Virus record (IMG/VR): IMGVR_UViG_3300032117_000022
Span: 1-64,000 of that record
Origin: a virus
Length of the DNA: 64,000 bases
Reading direction: 5' to 3' (one strand)
Both the position numbers and the translations under genes were made by a program. The notes under the pieces are model-generated. The model was not told where the DNA came from. It saw only the letters and a program-made list of their open reading frames with translations, and ran no database searches. Positions 41,148 to 49,131 of this stretch are shown in pieces. Numbering within the stretch: the stretch's first letter is position 1; the number at the start of each line of letters is the position of its first letter.

Positions 41148-41711
41148 ATGTTGATTTTGAGCGATTGCGACGGTGTGCTACTAGACTGGGAGTTTGGTTT
41201 CGACCAGTGGATGCAGCGCAAAGGGTTCAAGCGCGTTCGGAGCGATGCCTATGGCATTGATCTTCGCTATGGAATCGAAAAGGTCGTAAGCAAACAACTT
41301 GTTCGTGATTTCAACGAAAGTGCGGCATGTGGCTTTCTGCCTCCTCTTCGGGATGCTGTGAAATACGTTCGCAAACTCTATGAAGAACATGGCGTACAGA
41401 TTCGCGTCATTACCAGCTTGAGTCTGGATCCTGCCGCTGCTCGGCTTCGTGAACAAAACCTGAAGCGGTACTTCGGCGAAGCGATTGAAAGTGTCGTCTG
41501 CCTGGAATGTGGCGCAGATAAAGATGAAGCACTTGCTCCCTATAAGGGCAGCGGAATATACTTCATCGAGGACAAACCAGAGAACGTCGATTTGTGCGAT
41601 AGTCTTGGTCTAAAAGGTATTTTGGTTGAACACGAACACAGTCATGATTATAAAGGCAAAGCCGTCTTGGTAAAATACTGGAAAGACATTTATAAGATTG
41701 TCAAACAATAA
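41148..41711 (+). CDS. HAD-family 5'-nucleotidase-like hydrolase
   Basis: 187 residues. ILSDCDGVLLDWEFGFDQW is HAD motif I (nucleophile D-x-D), VITSLSLDP is motif II (Thr/Ser), and GIYFIEDKPENVDLC is motif IV. The size and start fit phage 5'(3')-deoxyribonucleotidases, which dephosphorylate nucleotides. Its last 11 bases are overlapped by a homing endonuclease on the other strand. Confidence 0.8.
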   Translation: MLILSDCDGVLLDWEFGFDQWMQRKGFKRVRSDAYGIDLRYGIEKVVSKQLVRDFNESAACGFLPPLRDAVKYVRKLYEEHGVQIRVITSLSLDPAAARLREQNLKRYFGEAIESVVCLECGADKDEALAPYKGSGIYFIEDKPENVDLCDSLGLKGILVEHEHSHDYKGKAVLVKYWKDIYKIVKQ

Positions 41712-42369
41712 TCCAACCCAAATGTTTTTCTTTATGTTCGATTTTATGTCTGAACGCCGATACAGTCATTGAATGTGCGTTTGCGGCTTGTGTGATAGAT
41801 TCGTATATATTTCCATCAGGTGATATGCACGTTTTTTGATTTACACTTTTCTTTCCCGTATTTGCTTTAGATATTTTGTCTTTATGTTCTTGTGTATGTG
41901 GTTTTCTATGTTTTATAGTTCTTCCTCGGCGATAACCCAACATCTCTGTGCCGACAGGAAGATATAGATTGTTCTCACCGTTAGTATACCAACGAAGATT
42001 TTGTTCAGTTATTGCTGATCTACCATACATAGGATTTTTTTCACCAGCCATGTCTATCTGATCAATCCATCGTTGAAATGCTGGAGAAGCCGAGGTGTCT
42101 CCACCGTCACACTGTTCTATAACAAGATTGAACCACTCTTTAGATTCTACTATTCTGTTTTCTTTAGAAAAGTTTATAGCAAACTTTTTTGCTTCCTCTT
42201 TATCAGAAAACTCATATAGTTCTATTGTTTTTGGTGTGACTTTGTGTTTCTTGATGTGTGGAATCCACATCTTTCCTGATCCGTTGTAAGTATATGGATC
42301 TTGTTCTGTTTTACCAAAATACTTTAGCCCACAGTGGGGACATTGTTTGACATAGAGATAAATAGACAT
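41701..42369 (-). CDS. GIY-YIG homing endonuclease
   Basis: 222 residues from ATG 42369. GIY-YIG core SIYLYVKQCPHCGLKYFGKT, NUMOD3-like pieces (HTQEHKDKISKANTGKKS), and a C-terminal helix-turn-helix resembling NUMOD1 (GNIYESITQAANAHSMTVSA). LRWYTNGENNLYLPVGTEML links it to the repeats of the copy at 11332. Leader cassette upstream. Confidence 0.82.
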   Translation of the reverse strand: MSIYLYVKQCPHCGLKYFGKTEQDPYTYNGSGKMWIPHIKKHKVTPKTIELYEFSDKEEAKKFAINFSKENRIVESKEWFNLVIEQCDGGDTSASPAFQRWIDQIDMAGEKNPMYGRSAITEQNLRWYTNGENNLYLPVGTEMLGYRRGRTIKHRKPHTQEHKDKISKANTGKKSVNQKTCISPDGNIYESITQAANAHSMTVSAFRHKIEHKEKHLGWIIV

Positions 42370-42435
42370 GCTGTTGCTCCTGTTTAGCGATAGTGTGGTT
42401 AGATGCGTCAACATCGTGAACCACATCTATTTATA
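42370..42435 (-). promoter_or_regulatory. homing-endonuclease leader cassette, copy 4
   Basis: Minus strand: TATAAATA (42435-42428), hairpin GTGGTT-CAC-GATG...CATC-T-AACCAC, then ACTATCGCTAAACAGGAGCAACAGC before ATG. The arms covary with copies 1 and 3. Confidence 0.85.
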
Positions 42436-42441
42436 TAAATA
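42434..42441 (+). promoter_or_regulatory. T4-type late promoter, overlapping a divergent one
   Basis: TATAAATA 42434-42441 overlaps the minus-strand TATAAATA by two bases (TATTTATATAAATA). It faces right, 26 bases before ATG 42468. Confidence 0.75.
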
Positions 42442-42467
42442 CTTCTAAACAATGTTTAGGAGTTTCC

Positions 42468-43079
42468 ATGATTCGGTTTAAAGACATTAGAAGTCTACAA
42501 GAAGTCATGCAAAATGGCGTCAATGTAGGCGATGTTTTTCATGATGAACTTGGTAAAGATGTACCTAAAAAGGCCAAACGTATTGGAATCCTTAAGAATG
42601 GCCATCACGTATATCAAAAACCATTGTCCACAAAAGAAAACACATACTATGTCGTTGACCCTAAAACAAACAAAGTTAACATAGCACTATCTACTAAAAA
42701 GTATAGAACCAAAGGTGCAGAGCATGTAGACTTTCTAGATGCAAACAAAGACTCCTTAGGTGCTGAACACCTATATCAACATCTAATCTTAAATCACAAT
42801 AAAATACTAGCGTCAGGGAATCAATCCCATGGCGCTAGACGTGTTTGGGACAAAGCATCCAAGCATCCTAGCATTAACGTTCATGCATATGATCCTAAGT
42901 CTGATGAAGCAGTTCATCTTGATCCTAAAGATGATGAGAACTATGTCACTGATCGTGATGTTTATAATCTCAGAAACGACTGGAAAGCATCTCCTGATTC
43001 TGTATCAAAATCTTATGAAAAAGATTATGATGATCTAATGAAGCAGAAGCAGACCATGGCTGTCATGCATAAGAAATAA
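42468..43079 (+). CDS. putative packaged protein with targeting-like N-terminus
   Basis: 203 residues. MIRFKDIRSLQEVMQNGVNV resembles internal-protein signals with L-x-E. The C-terminal half has SGNQSHGARRVWDKASKHPS then INVHAYDP, a phrase I have seen in phage proteins near virion genes, possibly an effector-like enzyme. Read from a late promoter. Function unknown. Confidence 0.55.
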   Translation: MIRFKDIRSLQEVMQNGVNVGDVFHDELGKDVPKKAKRIGILKNGHHVYQKPLSTKENTYYVVDPKTNKVNIALSTKKYRTKGAEHVDFLDANKDSLGAEHLYQHLILNHNKILASGNQSHGARRVWDKASKHPSINVHAYDPKSDEAVHLDPKDDENYVTDRDVYNLRNDWKASPDSVSKSYEKDYDDLMKQKQTMAVMHKK

Positions 43080-43087
43080 TATAAATA
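43080..43087 (+). promoter_or_regulatory. T4-type late promoter
   Basis: TATAAATA 43080-43087, directly after the upstream stop and 18 bases before ATG 43106. Ribosome site CAGGAG. Confidence 0.75.
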
Positions 43088-43105
43088 TAAAAAACAGGAG
43101 TTTTC

Positions 43106-43633
43106 ATGCTATCGTTTAATGCTTTCTTGACAGAAGGTAATCCCCTTGCTAGAGTACACAAAATGTCTCAATCTGGCAGACACTTTGTTACCATGTCAAC
43201 AGAGAGACCTAATCAGTCGGCTGAAGAACGCAACAAGCGTAATGCAGATTTAGAATCAAAACTAAAAAAGCAAGGCTATAGCTACCGCAAAGCTGCTGGT
43301 CATTGGGAAGGTGATAAAGAATCTTCGTATCAAGTCTATGCAAAAGGCGAAGGATCTGATCATGGAAAGCATCTGGTGCGTGATATGTCAGCACACGCTA
43401 GACACTATGGGCAAGATGCTATCATGCACCACAACCCGAACAGGAGCAGTGCCAGATTGATTGGTACCAACAAGACTGGTTATCCTGGATTCAAGAAAAG
43501 AGTTTCGATTGGTCGCGTGGCTTATAACAAACCAGAACAGCCTGGTCAGACAGAGTTACGTCAAAAGAACACCGAGAAGCCATTAAAGCCAGGGCGTACT
43601 GCTGGTACTGGCAAAAAGTTTACAACAGCATAA
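43106..43633 (+). CDS. putative packaged protein, DUF3293-like
   Basis: 175 residues. MLSFNAFLTEGNPLARVHKM has a T4-like targeting start (cleavage expected after L-x-E). The body FVTMSTERPNQSAEERNKRN then LESKLKKQGYSYRKAAGHWE and HARHYGQDAIMHHN follow the layout of DUF3293. That domain's activity is unknown. Late promoter directly upstream. Confidence 0.6.
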   Translation: MLSFNAFLTEGNPLARVHKMSQSGRHFVTMSTERPNQSAEERNKRNADLESKLKKQGYSYRKAAGHWEGDKESSYQVYAKGEGSDHGKHLVRDMSAHARHYGQDAIMHHNPNRSSARLIGTNKTGYPGFKKRVSIGRVAYNKPEQPGQTELRQKNTEKPLKPGRTAGTGKKFTTA

Positions 43634-43647
43634 CAATAGGATTTTCC

Positions 43648-44334
43648 ATGCTACGTTTCAATGACTTTGTTGACCTTGAAGAAGGCGTTAATGATCCAGC
43701 AAAACTAAAAGCAATCTTTCTTGCTGGTGGTCCTGGTTCTGGCAAATCTTATGTGACAAAGAAAACCATGGGCGGTTTAGGCTTCAAAATGGTCAACTCA
43801 GATGATCTGTTTGAGAAGGGCATGAAAGAACATGGCTTGGATCCAACTATGCCTGAACATGAAACAGCAGAACGTGATGTAGTCAGAGCAAAAGCAAAAG
43901 ACCTCACCAACAAGCGCCAGAAGCTATATCAACAAGGTAAGCTGGGTATGGTAATCGATGGTACTGGGAAAGATGCGGCCAAGATCAAGGCGCAGTCGGA
44001 GGCGCTACGCAATCAGGGATACGATACACATATGGTGTTCGTCAATACCTCGCTTCCAGTGGCTCAGCAGCGCAATATGGAGCGTGAACGATCATTGCCA
44101 TCACATCACGTTGAACGTATGTGGAATCAAGTCCAGGACAACATCGGCCACTTTCAGCATCACTTCGGTAATGAGAACATGCATATTGTTGATAACAATA
44201 ATGCCAGCGAGGATCTTCTCCACGGTGTTCACAAAACGATTCGCAAGATCGCTACAGGTCCAGTGAAAAATCGAGTCGGTCAGCAATGGATTAAATCTCA
44301 GCAACCAGGCGAGGTACCTCAAAAAACCACTTGA
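43648..44334 (+). CDS. zeta-toxin/polynucleotide-kinase-like P-loop kinase with targeting-like start
   Basis: 228 residues. MLRFNDFVDLEEGVNDPAKL is a targeting-like start. It is followed by FLAGGPGSGKSYVTKKTMGG (Walker A), VNSDDLFEKGMKEHG, and VIDGTGKDAAKIKAQS, the zeta-toxin/AAA_33 pattern. Zeta kinases phosphorylate UDP-sugars; others act on RNA ends. Being in the late block with a targeting start, it may be packaged and injected. The last base pairs run into a promoter. Confidence 0.7.
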   Translation: MLRFNDFVDLEEGVNDPAKLKAIFLAGGPGSGKSYVTKKTMGGLGFKMVNSDDLFEKGMKEHGLDPTMPEHETAERDVVRAKAKDLTNKRQKLYQQGKLGMVIDGTGKDAAKIKAQSEALRNQGYDTHMVFVNTSLPVAQQRNMERERSLPSHHVERMWNQVQDNIGHFQHHFGNENMHIVDNNNASEDLLHGVHKTIRKIATGPVKNRVGQQWIKSQQPGEVPQKTT

Positions 44335-44358
44335 CATTATCTCCAACTCTGATATTAT
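44331..44358 (+). promoter_or_regulatory. sigma70-like promoter, cassette copy with alternative arms
   Basis: TTGACA 44331-44336, 16-bp spacer, TATTAT 44353-44358. The spacer lacks CGAATC but has TATCTC, which pairs with GAGATA just before the ribosome site AAGGTG. The arms changed, the complementarity stayed. Confidence 0.75.
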
Positions 44359-44394
44359 CAGTAATGTAGTAAATGAGATATAAGGTGATTCGAT

Positions 44395-44895
44395 ATGAGT
44401 CGAGGCATACAAGTTGGTACTACAGCTTTTGATACTCTGTCTAAGTCTCTAGACAATACATGTAAGCTTGCTATCGATATCGTTGCCAAGAATCATCCAC
44501 ACCTGAAGTGTGTGAAACGTATGAGCAAGCAAAAGAAGATAGAGATATTCAAAACAGATAAAGTTATGGGTTTTGCTCCAGATGGTGGTGCTTGGTATAA
44601 TAGTGATGGTACACTCGTAGCAGTCTTCGAAGCAAAGAAACAAGACATGCGAGGAAACGCTCAAGAGCGATGGGTTAAAAACGCAGACTTTGCGAAATGG
44701 CAATCTCAGAATGTCAAATACGTAACGTTTTGTTCTGGCTCTGGTGTTGTACCACATGGACCATTAGGCAGATTGGCCTCTCAGTATACTATTATGTATC
44801 CTAAAAACTTTAAGTTTCATATGTCCGAGCACGGTTTTACTTTAGATGAAATCGTTTCTATTATGGATAAAACACTATCACTATTGGAGATATGA
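44395..44895 (+). CDS. EcoRI-like type II restriction endonuclease
   Basis: 166 residues. FAPDGGAWYNSDGTLVAVFE followed by AKKQ gives the P-D...E-x-K catalytic set, and RGNAQERWVKNADFAKW then VTFCSGSG closely follow the EcoRI order (EAKHQGKD, GNAIERSHKN, FLEGSN). It overlaps the methylase start by 4 bases (ATGA), the classic restriction-modification layout. EcoRI cuts GAATTC; the target here is not known. It is shorter than EcoRI (277), so some DNA-reading loops may be reduced. Confidence 0.7.
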   Translation: MSRGIQVGTTAFDTLSKSLDNTCKLAIDIVAKNHPHLKCVKRMSKQKKIEIFKTDKVMGFAPDGGAWYNSDGTLVAVFEAKKQDMRGNAQERWVKNADFAKWQSQNVKYVTFCSGSGVVPHGPLGRLASQYTIMYPKNFKFHMSEHGFTLDEIVSIMDKTLSLLEI

Positions 44896-45755
44896 TGAAA
44901 GATTTGAAGCCACTTTTTCGTTGGGCTGGTGCTAAGACTAAAATGAAATCGAAGTATGGATCAGACTTCTGGCCAGGAAGTAAGTTTGATAGGTTTGTCG
45001 ATCCGTTTTTTGGTACTGGTGCAGTCTGTATGTGGATCTTTGATCAATATCCCAACACAGAGTTCTTTGTGAACGATTATAACGAAGATATCATTAACAT
45101 CTATAAACAAATCAAAACAAACAAAAAAGAGTTTCTTGAGGTGGTTGATCAGTATCAGTCTTTGTACATTTCGAAGAACAAAGAAGACAGAAAAACATTC
45201 TATTATGAACAACGTAACATTCATGCATATAATCATCTAAGCGACGCCGAGCGGGCTGGATTGCTATTTTCACTACTAAAAACATCTTTTAATGGCATAT
45301 GGCAAATCAATAAGAACACTAACAACAAGTTTGGTACTCCATGTGGTCTACTGAACGAACGTGAAAAAATCTATGATGTTGATGTCATTAATGCCTTTCA
45401 TATCTTTTCGCAGAACCTGAATCTACATTCAAACGATTTCGAAACCCTTGACAAATATGTCAATCAAGACACGTATGTGTTTCTTGATCCTCCATATCGC
45501 GATTGCTTTACGAAGTACACAAAAAATGCTTTTGATGATTATGATCAAGAACGTCTGTGCAATATGATGAACAATGCAGCGAATGCTGGCGCTTTTGTTG
45601 CGATGGCTAACAAGTATCATTATGACAACTTTTTCGAATCAAAACTGATCGATTCGTTTTCTCCTTTGCTTTTTGATGTGACATACACCGCAGGCCGAGG
45701 AGCCAAAGATGGTCAAAAGGTGAAAGTCACCGAATGTTTGATAAAAAACTTTTGA
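44892..45755 (+). CDS. Dam-like DNA adenine methyltransferase (D12 class)
   Basis: 287 residues. LKPLFRWAGAKTKM is the start typical of Dam-like enzymes, VDPFFGTGAVCMW is motif I (AdoMet site), and VFLDPPYRDCF is motif IV (DPPY). It methylates N6 of adenine. Paired by overlap with the EcoRI-like nuclease, it would protect the phage DNA. It is not the gamma-class methylase of the classical EcoRI system. Confidence 0.88.
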   Translation: MMKDLKPLFRWAGAKTKMKSKYGSDFWPGSKFDRFVDPFFGTGAVCMWIFDQYPNTEFFVNDYNEDIINIYKQIKTNKKEFLEVVDQYQSLYISKNKEDRKTFYYEQRNIHAYNHLSDAERAGLLFSLLKTSFNGIWQINKNTNNKFGTPCGLLNEREKIYDVDVINAFHIFSQNLNLHSNDFETLDKYVNQDTYVFLDPPYRDCFTKYTKNAFDDYDQERLCNMMNNAANAGAFVAMANKYHYDNFFESKLIDSFSPLLFDVTYTAGRGAKDGQKVKVTECLIKNF

Positions 45756-45762
45756 TCCAAGC

Positions 45763-45790
45763 TTGACATTTTTATCGAATCAGCTATGAT
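45763..45790 (+). promoter_or_regulatory. sigma70-like promoter, cassette (twin copy A)
   Basis: TTGACA 45763-45768, 16-bp spacer, TATGAT 45785-45790. GAATCA pairs with TGATTC before ATG 45824. The ~60-bp stretch is almost identical to the cassette at 46312. Confidence 0.8.
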
Positions 45791-45823
45791 GAAAAAGTAG
45801 TCAGAGAGAGAAAGTGATTCTTT

Positions 45824-46315
45824 ATGAATGCTAGTTCTAGTGTCATCAAGAAGATTATTCACATTAGCGAAAGGCCAAAGTGCGTCGTTGATGGTTGCAA
45901 CAAAACTGGCCAACACTGTGGTCGATATCGAAAAGATGGATATCCAATCTTTCGGAAACGTTGCGCTAAATGTCATAGTAAACACACAGCAAGTCAGCAT
46001 GGTCTCGATAATATCCTGCAGGTTATGGCAAAGAAAGCAGGGTTTGATAATGTAACTCAGTTTACGAACTCTTTTCATCCTTACCGTAAGTTTCGTAAAA
46101 CTTATTGTGAAAACATCGATGGTCGATTGGGATTTACTTGCACGACCACGATCATCTGGGATGGTATGCTTGATGTCGATCACAAAGACGGCAATCCATC
46201 ACACAACACTGAAGGTAACTGTCAGACTCTTTGCAAGTGCTGCCATGCATACAAAACAAATGTTGAAAAAGATTACATGTCTCCTGGTCGCAAGGCGCTT
46301 GGTATAAAAGGTTGA
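45824..46315 (+). CDS. HNH endonuclease
   Basis: 163 residues. LDVDHKDGNPSHNTEGNCQT then LCKCCHAYKT is the HNH core with two C-x2-C zinc knuckles; an N-terminal cysteine set (KCVVDGC...KRCAKCHSKH) may be a second zinc site. Unlike the minus-strand homing genes it has an early cassette promoter and no homing leader. It lies next to the methylase and restriction-like genes and may be part of the same defence block. Confidence 0.8.
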   Translation: MNASSSVIKKIIHISERPKCVVDGCNKTGQHCGRYRKDGYPIFRKRCAKCHSKHTASQHGLDNILQVMAKKAGFDNVTQFTNSFHPYRKFRKTYCENIDGRLGFTCTTTIIWDGMLDVDHKDGNPSHNTEGNCQTLCKCCHAYKTNVEKDYMSPGRKALGIKG

Positions 46316-46339
46316 CATTTTTATCGAATCAGCTATGAT
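46312..46339 (+). promoter_or_regulatory. sigma70-like promoter, cassette (twin copy B)
   Basis: TTGACA 46312-46317, 16-bp spacer, TATGAT 46334-46339. CGAATCA pairs with TGATTCG before ATG 46373. Overlaps the HNH stop codon. Confidence 0.8.
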
Positions 46340-46372
46340 GAAAAAGTAGTCAGAGAGAGAAAGTGATTCGTT

Positions 46373-47230
46373 ATGCCTCGTGGTGTTCCTAAAGCTGGGT
46401 TTCGTAAAACTTCTAAGGTCAAGATTCGCGATATCAGCGAAGTCAACATTCAAAAGATTGTCGAGTCTGATGCTGAGATTTCAGAACGCATCCTCGAACG
46501 TTTTGATATTCTGGATGAAATGACTCATGCTGCAATCAAGGGTGATATTCGCGCTTTGATCGTATCTGGTCCTGCTGGTCTTGGTAAGTCTTTTACCGTA
46601 GAGGAAGCACTCAAAGGATGGGATGCTTCCGAAGAAAATCATACGATTGTTAAGGGTCATCTGAAAGCGCCATCTTTGTATCGCTTGCTCTTTCAACATA
46701 AAGATCAAGGCAAAGTTTTGGTTTTCGATGATGCCGATGCTATCTTCTTTGATGATATTTCACTCAATCTTCTTAAGGCTGCTTGTGACAGCAATAAAGT
46801 CCGTCGTATTAGTTACATGACGGAAGGTACTCTGATCGATGAAACCGATATGACAGTCATGCCCAAGAGTTTTGAGTTTGAGGGTACTATCATTTTCATT
46901 ACCAATCTTGACTTTGATGCTATGATTGGCAAAGGCCACAAGTTGGCTCCTCATATGAACGCTATGATTTCTCGTTCGCATTATATCGATCTTACGATGA
47001 AGACTAAGCGTGACTATATGATCCGCATCAAGCAAGTCCTTGATAAGGGTATGCTTGATCGTGAAGGCATCACAAAGGCCGCACAGGTCGATGTTGTGTC
47101 TTTCATTGAAACGCATCAAAACACCATGCGTGAACTTTCGCTGCGTATGGTTCTCAAGGTTGCAGGAATCCGCAACATGAACAGCCCCAAGTGGATGTCG
47201 ATGGCGAAAGTCACCTGTACTTATCTTTAA
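46373..47230 (+). CDS. AAA+ ATPase
   Basis: 285 residues. LIVSGPAGLGKSFTVEEAL is Walker A, KVLVFDDADAIFFDD is Walker B, and GTIIFITNLDF is sensor 1. It is similar to an AAA+ family in cyanophages of unknown role. A basic N-terminus (PRGVPKAGFRKTSKVKIRD) may bind DNA. Single gene between a cassette promoter and a solitary homing leader. Confidence 0.8.
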   Translation: MPRGVPKAGFRKTSKVKIRDISEVNIQKIVESDAEISERILERFDILDEMTHAAIKGDIRALIVSGPAGLGKSFTVEEALKGWDASEENHTIVKGHLKAPSLYRLLFQHKDQGKVLVFDDADAIFFDDISLNLLKAACDSNKVRRISYMTEGTLIDETDMTVMPKSFEFEGTIIFITNLDFDAMIGKGHKLAPHMNAMISRSHYIDLTMKTKRDYMIRIKQVLDKGMLDREGITKAAQVDVVSFIETHQNTMRELSLRMVLKVAGIRNMNSPKWMSMAKVTCTYL

Positions 47231-47308
47231 ATCGTAGACATGCTGATGCTCCTGTTTAGCGTTAGAGTCTGTGGGTATGGGGATACCGTGACAGACATTA
47301 TATTTATA
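47227..47308 (-). promoter_or_regulatory. solitary homing leader cassette (empty) with a 4-codon remnant
   Basis: Minus strand: TATAAATA (47308-47301), hairpin GTCTGT-CAC-GGTAT...ATACC-C-ACAGAC, CTCTAACGCTAAACAGGAGCATCAGC, then ATG TCT ACG ATT TAA. The start resembles the MTIY/MSIY of the nuclease genes, but the rest is missing. The tiny frame ends across the AAA+ stop codon. Confidence 0.8.
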
Positions 47309-47326
47309 TAAGATTGATTTTTTTGG

Positions 47327-47354
47327 TTGACATTTATCGCGAATCTGTTATGAT
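47327..47354 (+). promoter_or_regulatory. sigma70-like promoter, cassette
   Basis: TTGACA 47327-47332, 16-bp spacer, TATGAT 47349-47354. CGAATC pairs with GATTCG before ATG 47387. Confidence 0.8.
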
Positions 47355-47386
47355 GAAAATATAGACAATGAGAAAGGTGATTCGTT

Positions 47387-47821
47387 ATGGGTCTTGATAT
47401 GTACCTCAGCGCAAAGCGTTATATTTGGTCCAGCGAAAGTGATATTAAGCAGAAGGTTTCTTCTGACTTCGATCTACCTGAAGGTATTCAAGTCAAAGGA
47501 GTTAGTGCAGAAGTCGCATATTGGCGCAAGGCAAATGCCATCCATCGGTGGTTCGTGAATGAAGTTCAGGGCGGCGTTGATGAATGTGAAAGTTATGAGT
47601 TCGATCGCAAGAAGCTTCGCGAATTGATTGATGTCTGCCGGATGGTGAAAGAAAATCCTCAGTGGGCACCCGCTTTGCTTCCTACTCAGTCTGGGTTCTT
47701 CTTTGGAGAAACCGAGTATGGCGATTGGTATTTCAGGTATATTGATGAAACTATCGTTATGATTGAACGCGCTTTGACTCTTCCTGAAAGTTGGGTATTC
47801 GAATATCGGTCTAGTTGGTAA
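47387..47821 (+). CDS. conserved phage protein, MGLDMYL family
   Basis: 144 residues. MGLDMYLSAKRYIW, VAYWRKANAIHRWFVNEVQG and SGFFFGETEYGDWYFRYIDE are the three recurring pieces of a family found in many phages and prophages. Function unknown; no membrane or catalytic motif visible. Confidence 0.7.
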   Translation: MGLDMYLSAKRYIWSSESDIKQKVSSDFDLPEGIQVKGVSAEVAYWRKANAIHRWFVNEVQGGVDECESYEFDRKKLRELIDVCRMVKENPQWAPALLPTQSGFFFGETEYGDWYFRYIDETIVMIERALTLPESWVFEYRSSW

Positions 47822-47848
47822 CACATTTAAACTTGAAAGGAATATATT

Positions 47849-48088
47849 ATGATTAAGAACATTGAAGTTGGTCAAACTTTGCTTTGCAACATTGATGATT
47901 GGGTTGATGAGAAAACTGGGTATGATATTCCAGGTCCTACTCTTGATAAGAGGGTAACGATTCGCAAGATCGGTGCCGAACATGACGGATACGAGTTTAT
48001 CCCTATCGTTTGGTTTGAAGAGTTTCCTGGCGACACCAACGATCACTCATTTATTTTGAATGACGAAAACTTTTCATTGACATTTTAA
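47849..48088 (+). CDS. hypothetical protein, 79 aa
   Basis: Ribosome site AAAGGAA. IKNIEVGQTLLCNIDDWVDE and KRVTIRKIGAEHDGYEFIP suggest a small beta-barrel. The next cassette promoter overlaps its 3' end. Function unknown. Confidence 0.55.
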   Translation: MIKNIEVGQTLLCNIDDWVDEKTGYDIPGPTLDKRVTIRKIGAEHDGYEFIPIVWFEEFPGDTNDHSFILNDENFSLTF

Positions 48089-48105
48089 AGCGAATCAGTT
48101 ATAGT
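48077..48105 (+). promoter_or_regulatory. sigma70-like promoter, cassette with wobble arm
   Basis: TTGACA 48077-48082, 17-bp spacer, TATAGT 48100-48105. CGAATCA pairs with TGATTTG before ATG 48154, where one G-C has become G-U. The leader adds a separate hairpin GGTCGA...TCGACC near 48117-48133. Confidence 0.75.
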
Positions 48106-48153
48106 AAAAATATGAGGTCGAGTGGTTCGACCGATTTGAAAGGTGATTTGAAT

Positions 48154-49131
48154 ATGGCACATGAACTTGAAATCCTCGAAAATGGTCAGGCTTCGATGGC
48201 ATACGCTGGCGATCTGCCCTGGCACGGTCTCGGCTTCAAGGTCTCTAATGACCTCACTCCTGAACAGATGATGGAAGCTGCTCGGCTTGACTGGACAGTT
48301 GACACTGTTCCTCTTCCTGCAATGTATAACGGTCAGAAGATCAACACTGGTCACTCTGCTCTGATCCGTAGCAGCGATAGCAAGGTGCTTGACGTTATCA
48401 CGGATGACTGGAATCCACTTCAGAATGTGGAAGCATTTCGCTTCTTCAATGATTTTGTTGGTGCTGGCGATATGTCCATGCACACTGCTGGTTCTCTGAT
48501 GGACGGCAAGATGGTCTGGGGTCTTGCAAAGATCAACGACTCATTTGAACTGTTTGGTGGAGACAAGGTTGAAGGCTTCCTGCTCTTCAGCAATCCTCAT
48601 CAGTATGGTAAGTCGATTGACGTTCGTTTTACTCCCATCCGTGTTGTCTGCAATAACACTCTGACACTTGCCCTTGGTGGTAAGTCTTCTAACATGGTGA
48701 AGATCAATCACCGCCGTGAGTTTGATCCTGATATGGTCAAGGAAACTCTCGGTATTGCTAGTGATAAGCTTGCTAAGTATAAGGAAATGGCTGCCTTTCT
48801 CGGCACCAAGAAGTACAGCAACGAAAACATCGTTGAATACTTCAATCGTATCTTCCCCAAGACCTCTGACAAGAAGAACTCTGCTATTGAGAACGCTGGT
48901 CAGTTGCACAGCCGTGCTGCACAGTTTGCGATGGAAGCACTCCATGAACAGCCTGGCGCACAGTTTGCAGAAGGCACTTTCTGGCAAGCCTATAACTCTG
49001 TCACCTATCTGACCGACCACGTTCTTGGTCGTTCGAACGATACTCGCCTTGCTTCTGCTTGGTATGGTGTCAATCAAACTAAGAAGGTTCAAGCGTTGAA
49101 TCTTGCTGTGGAGATGGCAGAGTTGGTTTGA
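48154..49131 (+). CDS. DUF932 phage/plasmid-like protein
   Basis: 325 residues from ATG 48154. YAGDLPWHGLGFKV, TDDWNPLQNVEAF, DVRFTPIRVVCNNTLTLA and TYLTDHVLGRSNDTRL are the hallmarks of the DUF932/TIGR03299 family, common in phages and plasmids, function unknown. It is one of the largest early genes here and has its own promoter. The 3' end is overlapped for 53 bases by a homing endonuclease. Confidence 0.85.
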   Translation: MAHELEILENGQASMAYAGDLPWHGLGFKVSNDLTPEQMMEAARLDWTVDTVPLPAMYNGQKINTGHSALIRSSDSKVLDVITDDWNPLQNVEAFRFFNDFVGAGDMSMHTAGSLMDGKMVWGLAKINDSFELFGGDKVEGFLLFSNPHQYGKSIDVRFTPIRVVCNNTLTLALGGKSSNMVKINHRREFDPDMVKETLGIASDKLAKYKEMAAFLGTKKYSNENIVEYFNRIFPKTSDKKNSAIENAGQLHSRAAQFAMEALHEQPGAQFAEGTFWQAYNSVTYLTDHVLGRSNDTRLASAWYGVNQTKKVQALNLAVEMAELV

